From: Bordetella parapertussis | Lineage (GTDB): Bacteria > Pseudomonadota > Gammaproteobacteria > Burkholderiales > SG8-41 | Assembly (NCBI GenBank): GCA_945864585.1 | Contig: CAMBCF010000007.1 | Location: 1 to 64,000, forward strand | DNA: 64,000 nt | Direction of reading: 5' to 3' | Shown here: positions 19,373-26,659 of the stretch, piece after piece | Layout of the letters: each line of letters begins with the position of its first letter | Numbering within the stretch: the first letter of the stretch is position 1 | Notes under the pieces: model-generated | What the model saw: only the letters and a program-made list of their open reading frames with translations | The model's database searches: none | Told to the model about the DNA's origin: nothing | Program-made: the position numbers and the translations under genes

Positions 19373-20065
19373 ATGCCCCTCTCCATCATCATCCCCTGCC
19401 TGAACGAAGCCGAAGGCATTGTTGATGCGCTCGCAGTACTGGCGCCGTTGCGCGCGCGCGGCGTGGAAATCGTGGTGGTGGATGGCGGCAGCGAGGATGC
19501 CAGCGCCACGCTGGCGCGTGCGTTCGCCGATCAGGTGATCACCGCTACCCGCGGCCGCGCCATGCAAATGAACGCGGGTGCAGCGCAGGCGCGAGGCGAT
19601 ATTCTGTTGTTTTTGCACGCGGATTGCCGTCTGCCTGCCAGTGCGGACCGGCTGCTTACCGATGGCCTGAATCGCGCGCAAAAGACCTGGGGGCGATTTG
19701 ACGTTGAGCTGCGCGGGAAAAATCCGTTGCTGCGCGTGGTCGGCGCGCTGATGAATTTGCGCTCGCGCTTGACCGGTGTTTCAACCGGCGATCAGGGCCT
19801 TTTCGTGACGCGCTCGCTGTTTGAAGCGGTGGGCGGATTTCCGCAAATCGCACTGATGGAAGATGTCGCTCTGAGCAAGCGCTTGACGCGTTATGGCGGT
19901 CCACTCAATCTGCGCCATCGCATGGTGGTGTCCGGCCGCCGCTGGGAAAAACACGGTGTGTTGCGCACGGTGTTGTTGATGTGGTGGTTGCGCTTGCAGT
20001 ACTGGCTGGGGGCAGACCCCGGCAAACTGGCGCGCGCCTACCTGCCCCATGCCCCCAAGCTGTGA
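19373..20065 (+). CDS. Family 2 glycosyltransferase (TIGR04283 type, rSAM-associated transferase 2)
   Basis: 230 residues. GT-A fold: start PLSIIIPCLNEAEGI, nucleotide-sugar loop V-V-D-G-G-S-E-D, L-F-L-H-A-D-C-R metal motif and G-D-Q-G-L-F acceptor region, ending with one hydrophobic helix. This branch is the regular partner of ArsS-type radical SAM proteins and is often named an arsenosugar glycosyltransferase; substrate unproven. Its end overlaps the next gene by 17 bases. Confidence 0.85.
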   Translation: MPLSIIIPCLNEAEGIVDALAVLAPLRARGVEIVVVDGGSEDASATLARAFADQVITATRGRAMQMNAGAAQARGDILLFLHADCRLPASADRLLTDGLNRAQKTWGRFDVELRGKNPLLRVVGALMNLRSRLTGVSTGDQGLFVTRSLFEAVGGFPQIALMEDVALSKRLTRYGGPLNLRHRMVVSGRRWEKHGVLRTVLLMWWLRLQYWLGADPGKLARAYLPHAPKL

Positions 20066-20693
20066 CGCGCTGACCATAGTCTTCGCCAAAGCGCCGCGCG
20101 CGGGGGAGGTGAAAACACGGCTGATTCCGCTGTTGGGTGCGGAAGGCGCCGCAGCATTGCACCGCCAGCTCGTGCATCGCACGCTGGTCACCGCTACAGA
20201 GGCCGGCCTGGGGCCGGTGGAGCTGCACGCAACACACAGCCTCGATGATGCTTTTTTGCAGGACAGCGCGCGCCGCTTTGGCGTGGTGCTCACGCCGCAG
20301 CGCGGAGACGATTTGGGTAAGCGCCTGTGCAACGCTTTCGATGACGGCCTGGTGCGCCATTCGCGCGTGATTATCATCGGCACCGATTGCCCGGTGCTCA
20401 CGGTGCTGCATTTGCACGCGGCACAAGCCGCACTGTCGTGCGGCAACGACGCCGTGCTGATCCCCGCCGAAGACGGCGGTTATGCGTTGATCGGTCTCAC
20501 ACGTTGCGACGATCGGCTGTTTGAAAATATCGCGTGGGGCTGCGACAGCGTGATCAAAGCCACGCGCGAGCGGCTCAAGTCACTGCACTGGCAGTGGCAG
20601 GAACTGGAAACACTGTGGGATATTGATCGCCCGGAAGATTACCGCCGTTGGTCCGAATTGCTAGTGCTCAATAAAAACAATGCACTGGCGTAA
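20049..20693 (+). CDS. CofC/DUF2064-like nucleotidyl- or glycosyltransferase (TIGR04282 type)
   Basis: 214 residues. It has the GT-A/CofC-like start L-T-I-V-F-A-K-A-P-R-A-G-E-V-K-T-R-L, the D-L-G-x-R-L segment, I-G-T-D-C-P and P-A-E-D-G-G-Y-A-L-I-G. The family is known as rSAM/selenodomain-associated transferase 1 and is paired with the glycosyltransferase gene before it, which it overlaps by 17 bases; it overlaps the DUF3047 gene by 14. The overlaps show a single translationally coupled module. Confidence 0.85.
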   Translation: MPPSCDALTIVFAKAPRAGEVKTRLIPLLGAEGAAALHRQLVHRTLVTATEAGLGPVELHATHSLDDAFLQDSARRFGVVLTPQRGDDLGKRLCNAFDDGLVRHSRVIIIGTDCPVLTVLHLHAAQAALSCGNDAVLIPAEDGGYALIGLTRCDDRLFENIAWGCDSVIKATRERLKSLHWQWQELETLWDIDRPEDYRRWSELLVLNKNNALA

Positions 20694-21426
20694 TCGTTTT
20701 TACGCTGTGCTGGCGGCGTGCTGCGTGAGCGCGTTGGCGTGGGCACAGGCCGACACCTTGGTCGCTGGCGCGTTCTCGGCGCTCAAACCCGGCGCAACAC
20801 TGCCGCAAAACTGGAAGCCGCTGGGCGTCGGCAGCACCATACCGCGCACGCGCTACTCGCTGGTGGACGACGGCGGCGGCACTACCGTTATCAAGGCCGA
20901 AGCGAACGCTTCGGCTGCGGGACTTATCCGCAGTATCAAGGTGAATCTCGCGGAATTCCCCACACTCACATGGCGCTGGAAAATTTCCAACCTCTACAAG
21001 AACAGCGACATACGCAGCAAACAGGGCGACGACTACCCGGCGCGCGTTTACGTAATGTTCGACTACCCGCTGGAAAAACTGTCGTTCATTGATCGCATCA
21101 AGCTGCGCATCGCACGCGCGCTGCATCCGAACCTGCCTTCAGCCACGATTTGCTATGTGTGGGATAACACCGCGCCCGCTGGCACCATCGTCGCGAGCAG
21201 TTACACCAGCCTGGTGCGCATGATCGTGGTTGAAAGTGGCGCGTCCCGTGTAAACCAGTGGCTCGCCCCTGAGCGCGATGTGGCGGCTGATTTCAAGGCG
21301 GCTTTTGGTGACGCTGCGCCGCCGGTAATAGCGGTCGCCATTGCCACCGATAGCGATAACACCGGCGAATCGGCGGTTGCTTTCTACGGCGATATTTCTT
21401 TTTATAAACAGAAAGTTACCCAGTGA
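20680..21426 (+). CDS. Exported DUF3047 protein
   Basis: 248 residues with a signal peptide ending A-W-A-Q-A (about residue 24). DUF3047 is recognised by W-R-W-K-I-S-N and D-D-Y-P-A-R-V-Y-V-M-F-D; the fold is probably an all-beta sugar-binding-like sandwich. Function unknown. It is the last gene of the radical SAM cluster and is translationally coupled to the transferase before it, suggesting that the cluster's product is handled in the envelope. Confidence 0.8.
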   Translation: MHWRNRFYAVLAACCVSALAWAQADTLVAGAFSALKPGATLPQNWKPLGVGSTIPRTRYSLVDDGGGTTVIKAEANASAAGLIRSIKVNLAEFPTLTWRWKISNLYKNSDIRSKQGDDYPARVYVMFDYPLEKLSFIDRIKLRIARALHPNLPSATICYVWDNTAPAGTIVASSYTSLVRMIVVESGASRVNQWLAPERDVAADFKAAFGDAAPPVIAVAIATDSDNTGESAVAFYGDISFYKQKVTQ

Positions 21427-21563
21427 TACGGAATTTGTCGTTGCAATTTGCCGGGACATGAGGAAAAATAGCGTCCTCCCTGCTCATAAAATCCTTGAAA
21501 ATCAGTCCCTTAGATCATACTTACCCCTAATCCGGTAAGTGACTTTTATGTCGCACCTACTGC

Positions 21564-22691
21564 ATGTCTGACCTCTCCCACGTCGCAACCCTGATTAAGC
21601 CCGGCAGCGCAGCCGCATCGCAGCTGCCCGTAGCCTGGTATTTCGATCCGCGGATTTATGCGCTCGAAAAACGCCTGCTGTTTGACGCAGGCCCGAATTA
21701 CGCCGGCCATGAATTACTGACACCCGAAAGCGGCGATTATCACGCGCTGCCGTGGGCAGGCGACGCCAAGGCGCTGGTGCGCACCGCCAACGGCGTGTCG
21801 CTCCTGAGCAACATCTGCCGCCACCGCCAGGCCGTGATGTTGCGCGGGCGTGGTCACGCAAAAAACATCGTGTGCCCGCTGCATCGCTGGACCTACGGCC
21901 TTGACGGTAAGCTGCTGGGCGCACCGCATTTCCCGCACAACCCGTGCCTTGATCTCGCGCAAACGCCGCTGACGAATTGGAACGGCTTGTTGTTCGAAGG
22001 CCCGCGCGACGTGGCGCGCGACCTCGGCGCGCTCGGCGTGACGCGCGATCTCGATTTCAGCGGCTTTATGTTTGACCGCGTGGAAATTGAAGAATACGCC
22101 TGCAACTGGAAAACCTTCATCGAGGTTTACCTTGAGGATTATCATGTCGAGCCGTTTCATCCCGGCCTCGCCGGGTTCGTGAACGTCGCCGATCTGAAGT
22201 GGGAATTCGGCGCGTGGCACAGCGTGCAAACCTGCGGCGTGAAGCACGGCCTCGCCAGGCCCGGCAGCGCGGTTTACCGGCGCTGGCATGATCAGGTCAA
22301 GCGCCACAGCGAAGGCAAGACACCCGCGCACGGCGCGATCTGGCTCACCTATTTTCCGGGGCTGATGGTGGAGTGTTATCCGCACGTGCTGGTGGTGAGC
22401 AACATCATTGCGCGCGGGCCCGAAGCCTGCACCAACGTGGTGGAGTTTTATTATCCCGAAGAGATGGTGTTATTCGAACGCGAATTCATCGAAGCCGAAC
22501 AGGCCGCCTATCGTGAAACCGCCATCGAAGACCGCGAAATCTGCGAACGCATGACAGCCGGCCGTCGCGCCCTGTATCAGCGGGGGGTAAGCGATGCGGG
22601 GCCGTATCAATCACCGCTGGAAGACGGCATGCGGCACTTTCATGAATTTCTGCGGCGTGAGATTGATCCGCATTTGGCTGCACATCGATAA
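21564..22691 (+). CDS. Rieske ring-hydroxylating oxygenase, large subunit
   Basis: 375 residues. Rieske cluster ligands are C85-x-H87 and C104-x2-H107. The mononuclear iron site is in the segment Y-L-E-D-Y-H-V-E-P-F-H-P-G. The C-terminal catalytic domain has normal length. The closest types are choline monooxygenase-like and related oxygenases, so the substrate may be a quaternary amine or an aromatic acid. No ferredoxin or reductase gene adjoins. It lies 20 bases before the sulfurtransferase. Confidence 0.88.
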   Translation: MSDLSHVATLIKPGSAAASQLPVAWYFDPRIYALEKRLLFDAGPNYAGHELLTPESGDYHALPWAGDAKALVRTANGVSLLSNICRHRQAVMLRGRGHAKNIVCPLHRWTYGLDGKLLGAPHFPHNPCLDLAQTPLTNWNGLLFEGPRDVARDLGALGVTRDLDFSGFMFDRVEIEEYACNWKTFIEVYLEDYHVEPFHPGLAGFVNVADLKWEFGAWHSVQTCGVKHGLARPGSAVYRRWHDQVKRHSEGKTPAHGAIWLTYFPGLMVECYPHVLVVSNIIARGPEACTNVVEFYYPEEMVLFEREFIEAEQAAYRETAIEDREICERMTAGRRALYQRGVSDAGPYQSPLEDGMRHFHEFLRREIDPHLAAHR

Positions 22692-22711
22692 AACTCTTTA
22701 GCCATAAAACC

Positions 22712-23563
22712 ATGAGTTTCACCACGCTAATTTCGGTTTCCGCACTCGCCGCGCATCGGGATGACCCCAACTGGATTATCTGCGACTGCCGTCACGATCT
22801 GGCGGACTACGAAGCGGGACGCCGTGCCTACGCGCAGGCGCACCTGCCCGGCGCGCGCTTCCTGCATCTGGATGAAGACTTGTCCGGCCCCAAGACCGGC
22901 GTTAATGGCCGTCACCCGTTGCCGCATCCGATTACGTTTACGCTGCGGCTGGCGGCGCTGGGCATCGACAACAGCAAACAAGTCGTTGCCTACGATGCAT
23001 CGGGCGGCGTGTATGCCTCGCGCCTGTGGTGGATGCTGCGCTGGGTGGGGCACAGCAGCGTCGCCGTGCTCGACGGCGGCATCGACGCCTGGAACAGAGC
23101 CAGGCTGCCGCTCAACGCTGTGCTGCCCGCCATCAAACCGCTGCGCTACAACCCCAATCCGAATCCGCAGCTGGCGGTGAGCGCAAACGACATCGTAACG
23201 CAGGCCGTCAATCCCGGCGCCAGGGCGCTGCACATAATCGACGCACGCAGCGCCGACCGCTTTCGCGGAGAAAATGAAACACTGGATCCGGTGGCCGGGC
23301 ATATTCCGGGCGCGGCGAACCGCTTCTTCAAAAATAATCTGGCCGACGACGGCTGCTTCAAGTCAGCGCAGGTACTGCAGCAGGAATTTGCGTCGGTTCT
23401 CAACGCGCACGCACCGGCAAAAGTAGTGCATCAATGCGGCTCCGGCGTTACCGCCTGCCACAATCTGCTGGCAATGGAAGTGGCGGGCCTGACCGGTTCA
23501 CGGCTCTATCCCGGCTCCTGGAGCGAATGGGTCAGCGACCGCACGCGGCCCGTAGAAAGATAA
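22712..23563 (+). CDS. Sulfurtransferase with two rhodanese domains (SseA type)
   Basis: 283 residues. An inactive N-terminal rhodanese domain is followed by an active one whose loop H-Q-C-G-S-G-V-T-A-C carries the catalytic Cys242. The CGSGVTA sequence is the signature of 3-mercaptopyruvate sulfurtransferases rather than thiosulfate rhodaneses. It transfers sulfur to thiol or cyanide acceptors in the cytoplasm. It follows the Rieske gene by 20 bases and ends just before the palindrome at 23566. Confidence 0.9.
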   Translation: MSFTTLISVSALAAHRDDPNWIICDCRHDLADYEAGRRAYAQAHLPGARFLHLDEDLSGPKTGVNGRHPLPHPITFTLRLAALGIDNSKQVVAYDASGGVYASRLWWMLRWVGHSSVAVLDGGIDAWNRARLPLNAVLPAIKPLRYNPNPNPQLAVSANDIVTQAVNPGARALHIIDARSADRFRGENETLDPVAGHIPGAANRFFKNNLADDGCFKSAQVLQQEFASVLNAHAPAKVVHQCGSGVTACHNLLAMEVAGLTGSRLYPGSWSEWVSDRTRPVER

Positions 23564-23565
23564 GC

Positions 23566-23644
23566 GTTTAGTGTTTAGTGTTTAGTTGAAGAGTGGCGCG
23601 CCCTGCGCGGGAAATTTCTAACTCAACACTAAACACTTAACACT
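23566..23644. repeat. Palindrome with tandem 7-bp units in each arm
   Basis: The left arm (23566-23589) is agtgttt repeated; the right arm (23623-23644) is its near-complement. The GC-rich centre includes gcgcgccctgcgcggg. It follows the sulfurtransferase stop and may act as an mRNA hairpin. Same architecture as 19245-19350 but different units. Confidence 0.75.
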
Positions 23645-23652
23645 CATCACTG

Positions 23653-23814
23653 ATGAATTCCCTGCTCGCCGACGCGATTCTGCTGATCCATTTTGCGTTC
23701 GCGCTGTTTGTGGTCGGCGGCTTGTTGCTGACGTGGCTCGGAGCATGGCGCGGCTGGCGCTGGGAGGAGCGGCGGTACAAGACTTGTTACCTACTGGCCT
23801 TCCACGCAGGATGA
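23653..23814 (+). pseudogene. Truncated copy of the DUF2784 gene start
   Basis: The first 37 codons repeat the start of the intact DUF2784 gene at 24521-24631; from 23665 to 23763 the two match in 96 of 99 bases. After W37 the sequence diverges into unrelated codons and stops at 23812-23814, giving a 53-residue frame with a single membrane helix. It is best read as the severed 5' end left by insertion of the toxin-antitoxin cassette, with the intact copy regenerated on the far side. Confidence 0.8.
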
Positions 23815-23819
23815 GCCAT

Positions 23820-23855
23820 TTGCCACAATGCTATCGCCGGTGATAGCATTGTGGC
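23820..23855 (+). promoter_or_regulatory. Operator-promoter of the PIN toxin-antitoxin pair
   Basis: A perfect 14-bp inverted repeat, GCCACAATGCTATC (23822-23835) and GATAGCATTGTGGC (23842-23855), with a 6-base centre. A promoter can be drawn through it: TTGCCA (23820-23825), an 18-base spacer and TAGCAT (23844-23849). Binding by the antitoxin would then block RNA polymerase. The palindrome ends three bases before the toxin ATG, so the transcript would be almost leaderless. Confidence 0.65.
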
Positions 23856-23858
23856 GTG

Positions 23859-24281
23859 ATGAAACTGGTAATCGATACAAATGTATTTATTTCCGCCTTG
23901 CGCAGCGCCGATGGCGCCGCGCGGGTGGTGATCCGGCGTTGTCTGCAACGGCAGTACGAACCCTGCATGTCGCTGGCGCTGTTCGCCGAATACCGCGACG
24001 TCATGGGGCGTGGGCAACTCTACACAGACTGTCCGTTGAACGCTGACGAGCGGCAAGAATTGTTTCACGCCTTTGTCGCCGTTTGCCATCTCACGGAAAT
24101 CTACTATCTGTGGCGTCCGAATCTGCGCGACGAGGGCGATAATCATGTGCTTGAACTTGCGGTCGCGGCGAATGCCTACGCAATAGTCACGCACAATCGG
24201 GCCGATTTCGTTCGCGCGGCAGAGTTGCATTTTCCCGGACTGCGCGTCTTGGCACCGGCTGACTTACTGAAGGAGACTTGA
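23859..24281 (+). CDS. PIN-domain toxin of a type II toxin-antitoxin system
   Basis: 140 residues. The PIN fold is shown by M-K-L-V-I-D-T-N-V-F-I-S-A-L (first acidic residue), a central acidic residue and the late H-N-R-A-D-F motif. The branch is the COG1569 putative-toxin PIN family, predicted Mg-dependent RNases. A GTG three bases... one codon upstream (23856) is also in frame, but the ATG gives the family start. The antitoxin gene begins one base after the stop. The cassette lies between duplicated DUF2784 starts. Confidence 0.88.
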   Translation: MKLVIDTNVFISALRSADGAARVVIRRCLQRQYEPCMSLALFAEYRDVMGRGQLYTDCPLNADERQELFHAFVAVCHLTEIYYLWRPNLRDEGDNHVLELAVAANAYAIVTHNRADFVRAAELHFPGLRVLAPADLLKET

Positions 24282-24282
24282 C

Positions 24283-24504
24283 ATGTCCGTGGTAACCCTG
24301 CGTATTGCCGAAGAGAAACATGCACGGCTCAAGCAATTAGCCGCCAGCCGCAACACCAGCGTCAATCGGTTGCTGGACGAACTGGCGACCATCGCGCTCG
24401 TCCAGCACGATCTGACGGTGCAGTTGCGCGCGACTGCACAGACAGGCAACCCGGCACGCGGGCTCGCGCTGCTTGACAAACTTGACGCGCATTTCGGCAC
24501 CTGA
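24283..24504 (+). CDS. Ribbon-helix-helix antitoxin
   Basis: 73 residues. The N-terminal 45 residues read as a ribbon-helix-helix DNA-binding domain (S-V-V-T-L-R-I-A then N-T-S-V-N-R-L-L-D-E-L). The C-terminal tail is the likely toxin-binding part. A strong ribosome site (aaggag) lies inside the end of the toxin gene. The toxin-first order is usual for this PIN group. It presumably represses the pair through the palindrome at 23822-23855. Confidence 0.82.
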   Translation: MSVVTLRIAEEKHARLKQLAASRNTSVNRLLDELATIALVQHDLTVQLRATAQTGNPARGLALLDKLDAHFGT

Positions 24505-24520
24505 ACGCGCAACGCAGCAC

Positions 24521-24895
24521 ATGCGCGTCTTACTCGCCGACGCGATTCTGCTGATCCATTTTGTGTTCGTGCTGTTTGTGGTCGGCGGCTTGTTGCTGAC
24601 GTGGCTCGGCGCATGGCGCGGCTGGCGCTGGATACGCAGCCTCAAATTTCGCATCGCACACCTGATCGCCATTGTGTTTGTCGCCGGCGAATCATCGCTT
24701 GGCATCGTATGCCCGCTCACCGAATGGGAAGATGCCTTGCGTGGCGCCGCCAGCAACAAGAGCTTCATCGCGCGCTGGGTGCATCAACTGATGTTCTTCG
24801 CGGCGCCCGAATGGGTGTTCACGCTGCTGTATGTCGCGTTTGCACTGACAGTGGCGGCAACGTTCTGGTGGCTGCCGCCCCGGCGCAATCCATAG
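24521..24895 (+). CDS. DUF2784 membrane protein
   Basis: 124 residues with about three or four hydrophobic segments. The pattern A-D-A-I-L-L-I-H-F-x-F-V-L-F-V-V-G-G, the W-x-R-S-L-K-F-R-I-A-H segment and C-P-L-T-x-W-E identify DUF2784, a family of unknown function. The frame is open upstream to 24473, but the ATG at 24521 matches the family start. The duplicated start at 23653 suggests that this copy now relies on transcription from the toxin-antitoxin cassette. Confidence 0.85.
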   Translation: MRVLLADAILLIHFVFVLFVVGGLLLTWLGAWRGWRWIRSLKFRIAHLIAIVFVAGESSLGIVCPLTEWEDALRGAASNKSFIARWVHQLMFFAAPEWVFTLLYVAFALTVAATFWWLPPRRNP

Positions 24896-24911
24896 CCGGT
24901 CAGTTACATCC

Positions 24912-26180
24912 CTACGCCAGAGAATCTGCCCAGATATTCCTTGCCCAGCCCCACGCGTATTGACCTTCAAGTTCGCTGGGAGCAGTGGACAAGCCGCCGG
25001 AACCCTTGACCACCAACATGGTTTTTTCCGCCGTGCTGTAGGCGTGGACCGACGCCACATGAATCACGTTCTTGGCGTCGACGAAGCTGTAGCAGGTGTT
25101 CATCATCATCGGCGCGGGATTGAGCGGCTGGCCCTTGATCAGGGCGATGACCGCCGCCGCGCATACTTTCGCATGCTGATTCGCCATGCTGGCCGATTTG
25201 GGCATGGCTGCTGCCGATAACGTGGCGTCCCCCAGCACATGCACGCCTTTGACTGCCGTGGATTCGCAGCTCAGCCAGTCCACGCCGCACCAGCGGTTGT
25301 TGGCGGTGATTAAGCCCGCCTGCTGCGCAATGTCGCCCGCGCGCTGCGGCGGCACCACGTTAAGCACATCGCCTTTGACATCGCCGAAAAACAGCTTGAT
25401 GGTCATGCCTTTCACATCGACATCGGCAATTTCGCTGTTGGGGCGGTAGTCGATCATGCCCTTGTAGAGATTGTTCCACGCCGCTTTGAACAGGCCCGCC
25501 TTCGACACCACATCCGGATTGCTGTCGAGCACGATGATTTTGGATTTCGGTTTGGCGCGCGTGAAATAATCCGCCACCTGACAGATACGCTCATACGGCC
25601 CCGGCGGGCAGCGATACGGCGCCAGCGGAATATGAAACACAAACACACCGCCGTCGCGCATCGCTTCCAGTTGTTTGCGCAACGCCAGCGTTTGCGGCCC
25701 GGCCTTCCACGCGTGCAGCACCTGCGCTTGCGCAGCGGCGTTGTTCAGACCCGGTATCGTGTCGTAATTAAAATCCACGCCGGGCGACACAATCAATCGG
25801 TCATAGTTAAGCGTATTGCCGCCCGCCAGCCGCACGCTTTTCGCAACAGGATCGATCGCTACCGCGTTGTCGCGCACCACGTTAACGCCGCGATCGGCAA
25901 GCCCGCGATAATTGCGCGAAATTTCGTTGAGGGTGGTGTTGCCCGCCAGTACCAGATTACTCATCGGGCACGAGATGAATCCAGCTTCCCGTTCGACCAC
26001 GGTGACCTCGATATCCGGCGACCACATCTTCACGTATTTCGCCGCCGTGCCGCCGCCGATGCCGGCGCCGATCACCACCACGCGCCCGGCGCTGGCGCCG
26101 CCGGTGGTGGCGCACCCTGCCAGCGCCGTTACGCCCGCCGCTGCCGTCCATTGCATGAATTCACGTCTGGATAGAGTCAT
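24912..26180 (-). CDS. fccB: Flavocytochrome c sulfide dehydrogenase, flavoprotein subunit
   Basis: 422 residues with a Tat signal (S-R-R-E-F-M-Q-W) and a lipobox-like A-G-C. FAD fold V-V-V-I-G-A-G-I-G-G-G; the covalent-flavin cysteine lies in F-I-S-C-P-M-S-N-L. The redox disulfide cysteines are found in Y-R-C-P-P-G-P-Y-E-R and N-T-C-Y-S-F. All match FccB, which oxidises sulfide in the periplasm and passes electrons to a c-type cytochrome. That cytochrome is the gene just upstream. Confidence 0.92.
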   Translation of the reverse strand: MTLSRREFMQWTAAAGVTALAGCATTGGASAGRVVVIGAGIGGGTAAKYVKMWSPDIEVTVVEREAGFISCPMSNLVLAGNTTLNEISRNYRGLADRGVNVVRDNAVAIDPVAKSVRLAGGNTLNYDRLIVSPGVDFNYDTIPGLNNAAAQAQVLHAWKAGPQTLALRKQLEAMRDGGVFVFHIPLAPYRCPPGPYERICQVADYFTRAKPKSKIIVLDSNPDVVSKAGLFKAAWNNLYKGMIDYRPNSEIADVDVKGMTIKLFFGDVKGDVLNVVPPQRAGDIAQQAGLITANNRWCGVDWLSCESTAVKGVHVLGDATLSAAAMPKSASMANQHAKVCAAAVIALIKGQPLNPAPMMMNTCYSFVDAKNVIHVASVHAYSTAEKTMLVVKGSGGLSTAPSELEGQYAWGWARNIWADSLA

Positions 26181-26189
26181 GGCGTTCTA

Positions 26190-26528
26190 CTAATAGCCGC
26201 TGCGCGCTGGCGCAGCCGCTGGCTTGAGGTTGGCGAAATAACCGGCTATCAACTCAAACTGCGCGTCGGTGTAGCCCTTGGCGTGCTGATGCATGATGGT
26301 CGCGGGCCGTTTGCCGTCACGAAAATCCCGCAGTTGCTGCACCATCACGTCCTTGTTTTGCCCGGCGATGCTCGGCGGCACACCACCCGCGCTGCGACCA
26401 TCGGTGCCGTGGCAGGTAAAACACGTTGCCGCCAGCGCACGCGCGGCATGGGGGTCCTGCGCAAGCGCGGGCACGGCGCCCGCCACCAACATGGCTGCGA
26501 ATCCCGCAGCGAACCATCGAGTGTTCAT
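26190..26528 (-). CDS. Class I cytochrome c, partner of FccB
   Basis: 112 residues with a signal peptide ending A-L-A-Q and a single haem site C-F-T-C-H. Such single-haem c553-like proteins form the cytochrome subunit of sulfide dehydrogenase. The longer open frame from 26615 has no good ribosome site; the ATG at 26528 follows aaggag, so this start is used. It precedes fccB by nine bases, so the two are expressed together. Confidence 0.88.
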   Translation of the reverse strand: MNTRWFAAGFAAMLVAGAVPALAQDPHAARALAATCFTCHGTDGRSAGGVPPSIAGQNKDVMVQQLRDFRDGKRPATIMHQHAKGYTDAQFELIAGYFANLKPAAAPARSGY

Positions 26529-26659
26529 GAGTAACTCCTTAGGGAATTTGTCGCAGCCTAGTATAACAATGCTGGGATGTATGCACAGCGGCAAATTGAT
26601 CAACCCTTGAAGCAAAAACCCCGGACAAACTGGAGTTTTTGCCCGCGCCAGTAACGCCG

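Noticed and set aside
23653-23814. The TGA at 23812 as a second selenocysteine codon
   Set aside because: The sequence before it has already diverged from DUF2784 and there is no continuing frame with family similarity.
24483-24631. The DUF2784 duplication as a transposon end
   Set aside because: No inverted ends or target duplication were found around the toxin-antitoxin cassette; a gene-fragment direct repeat explains the data better.
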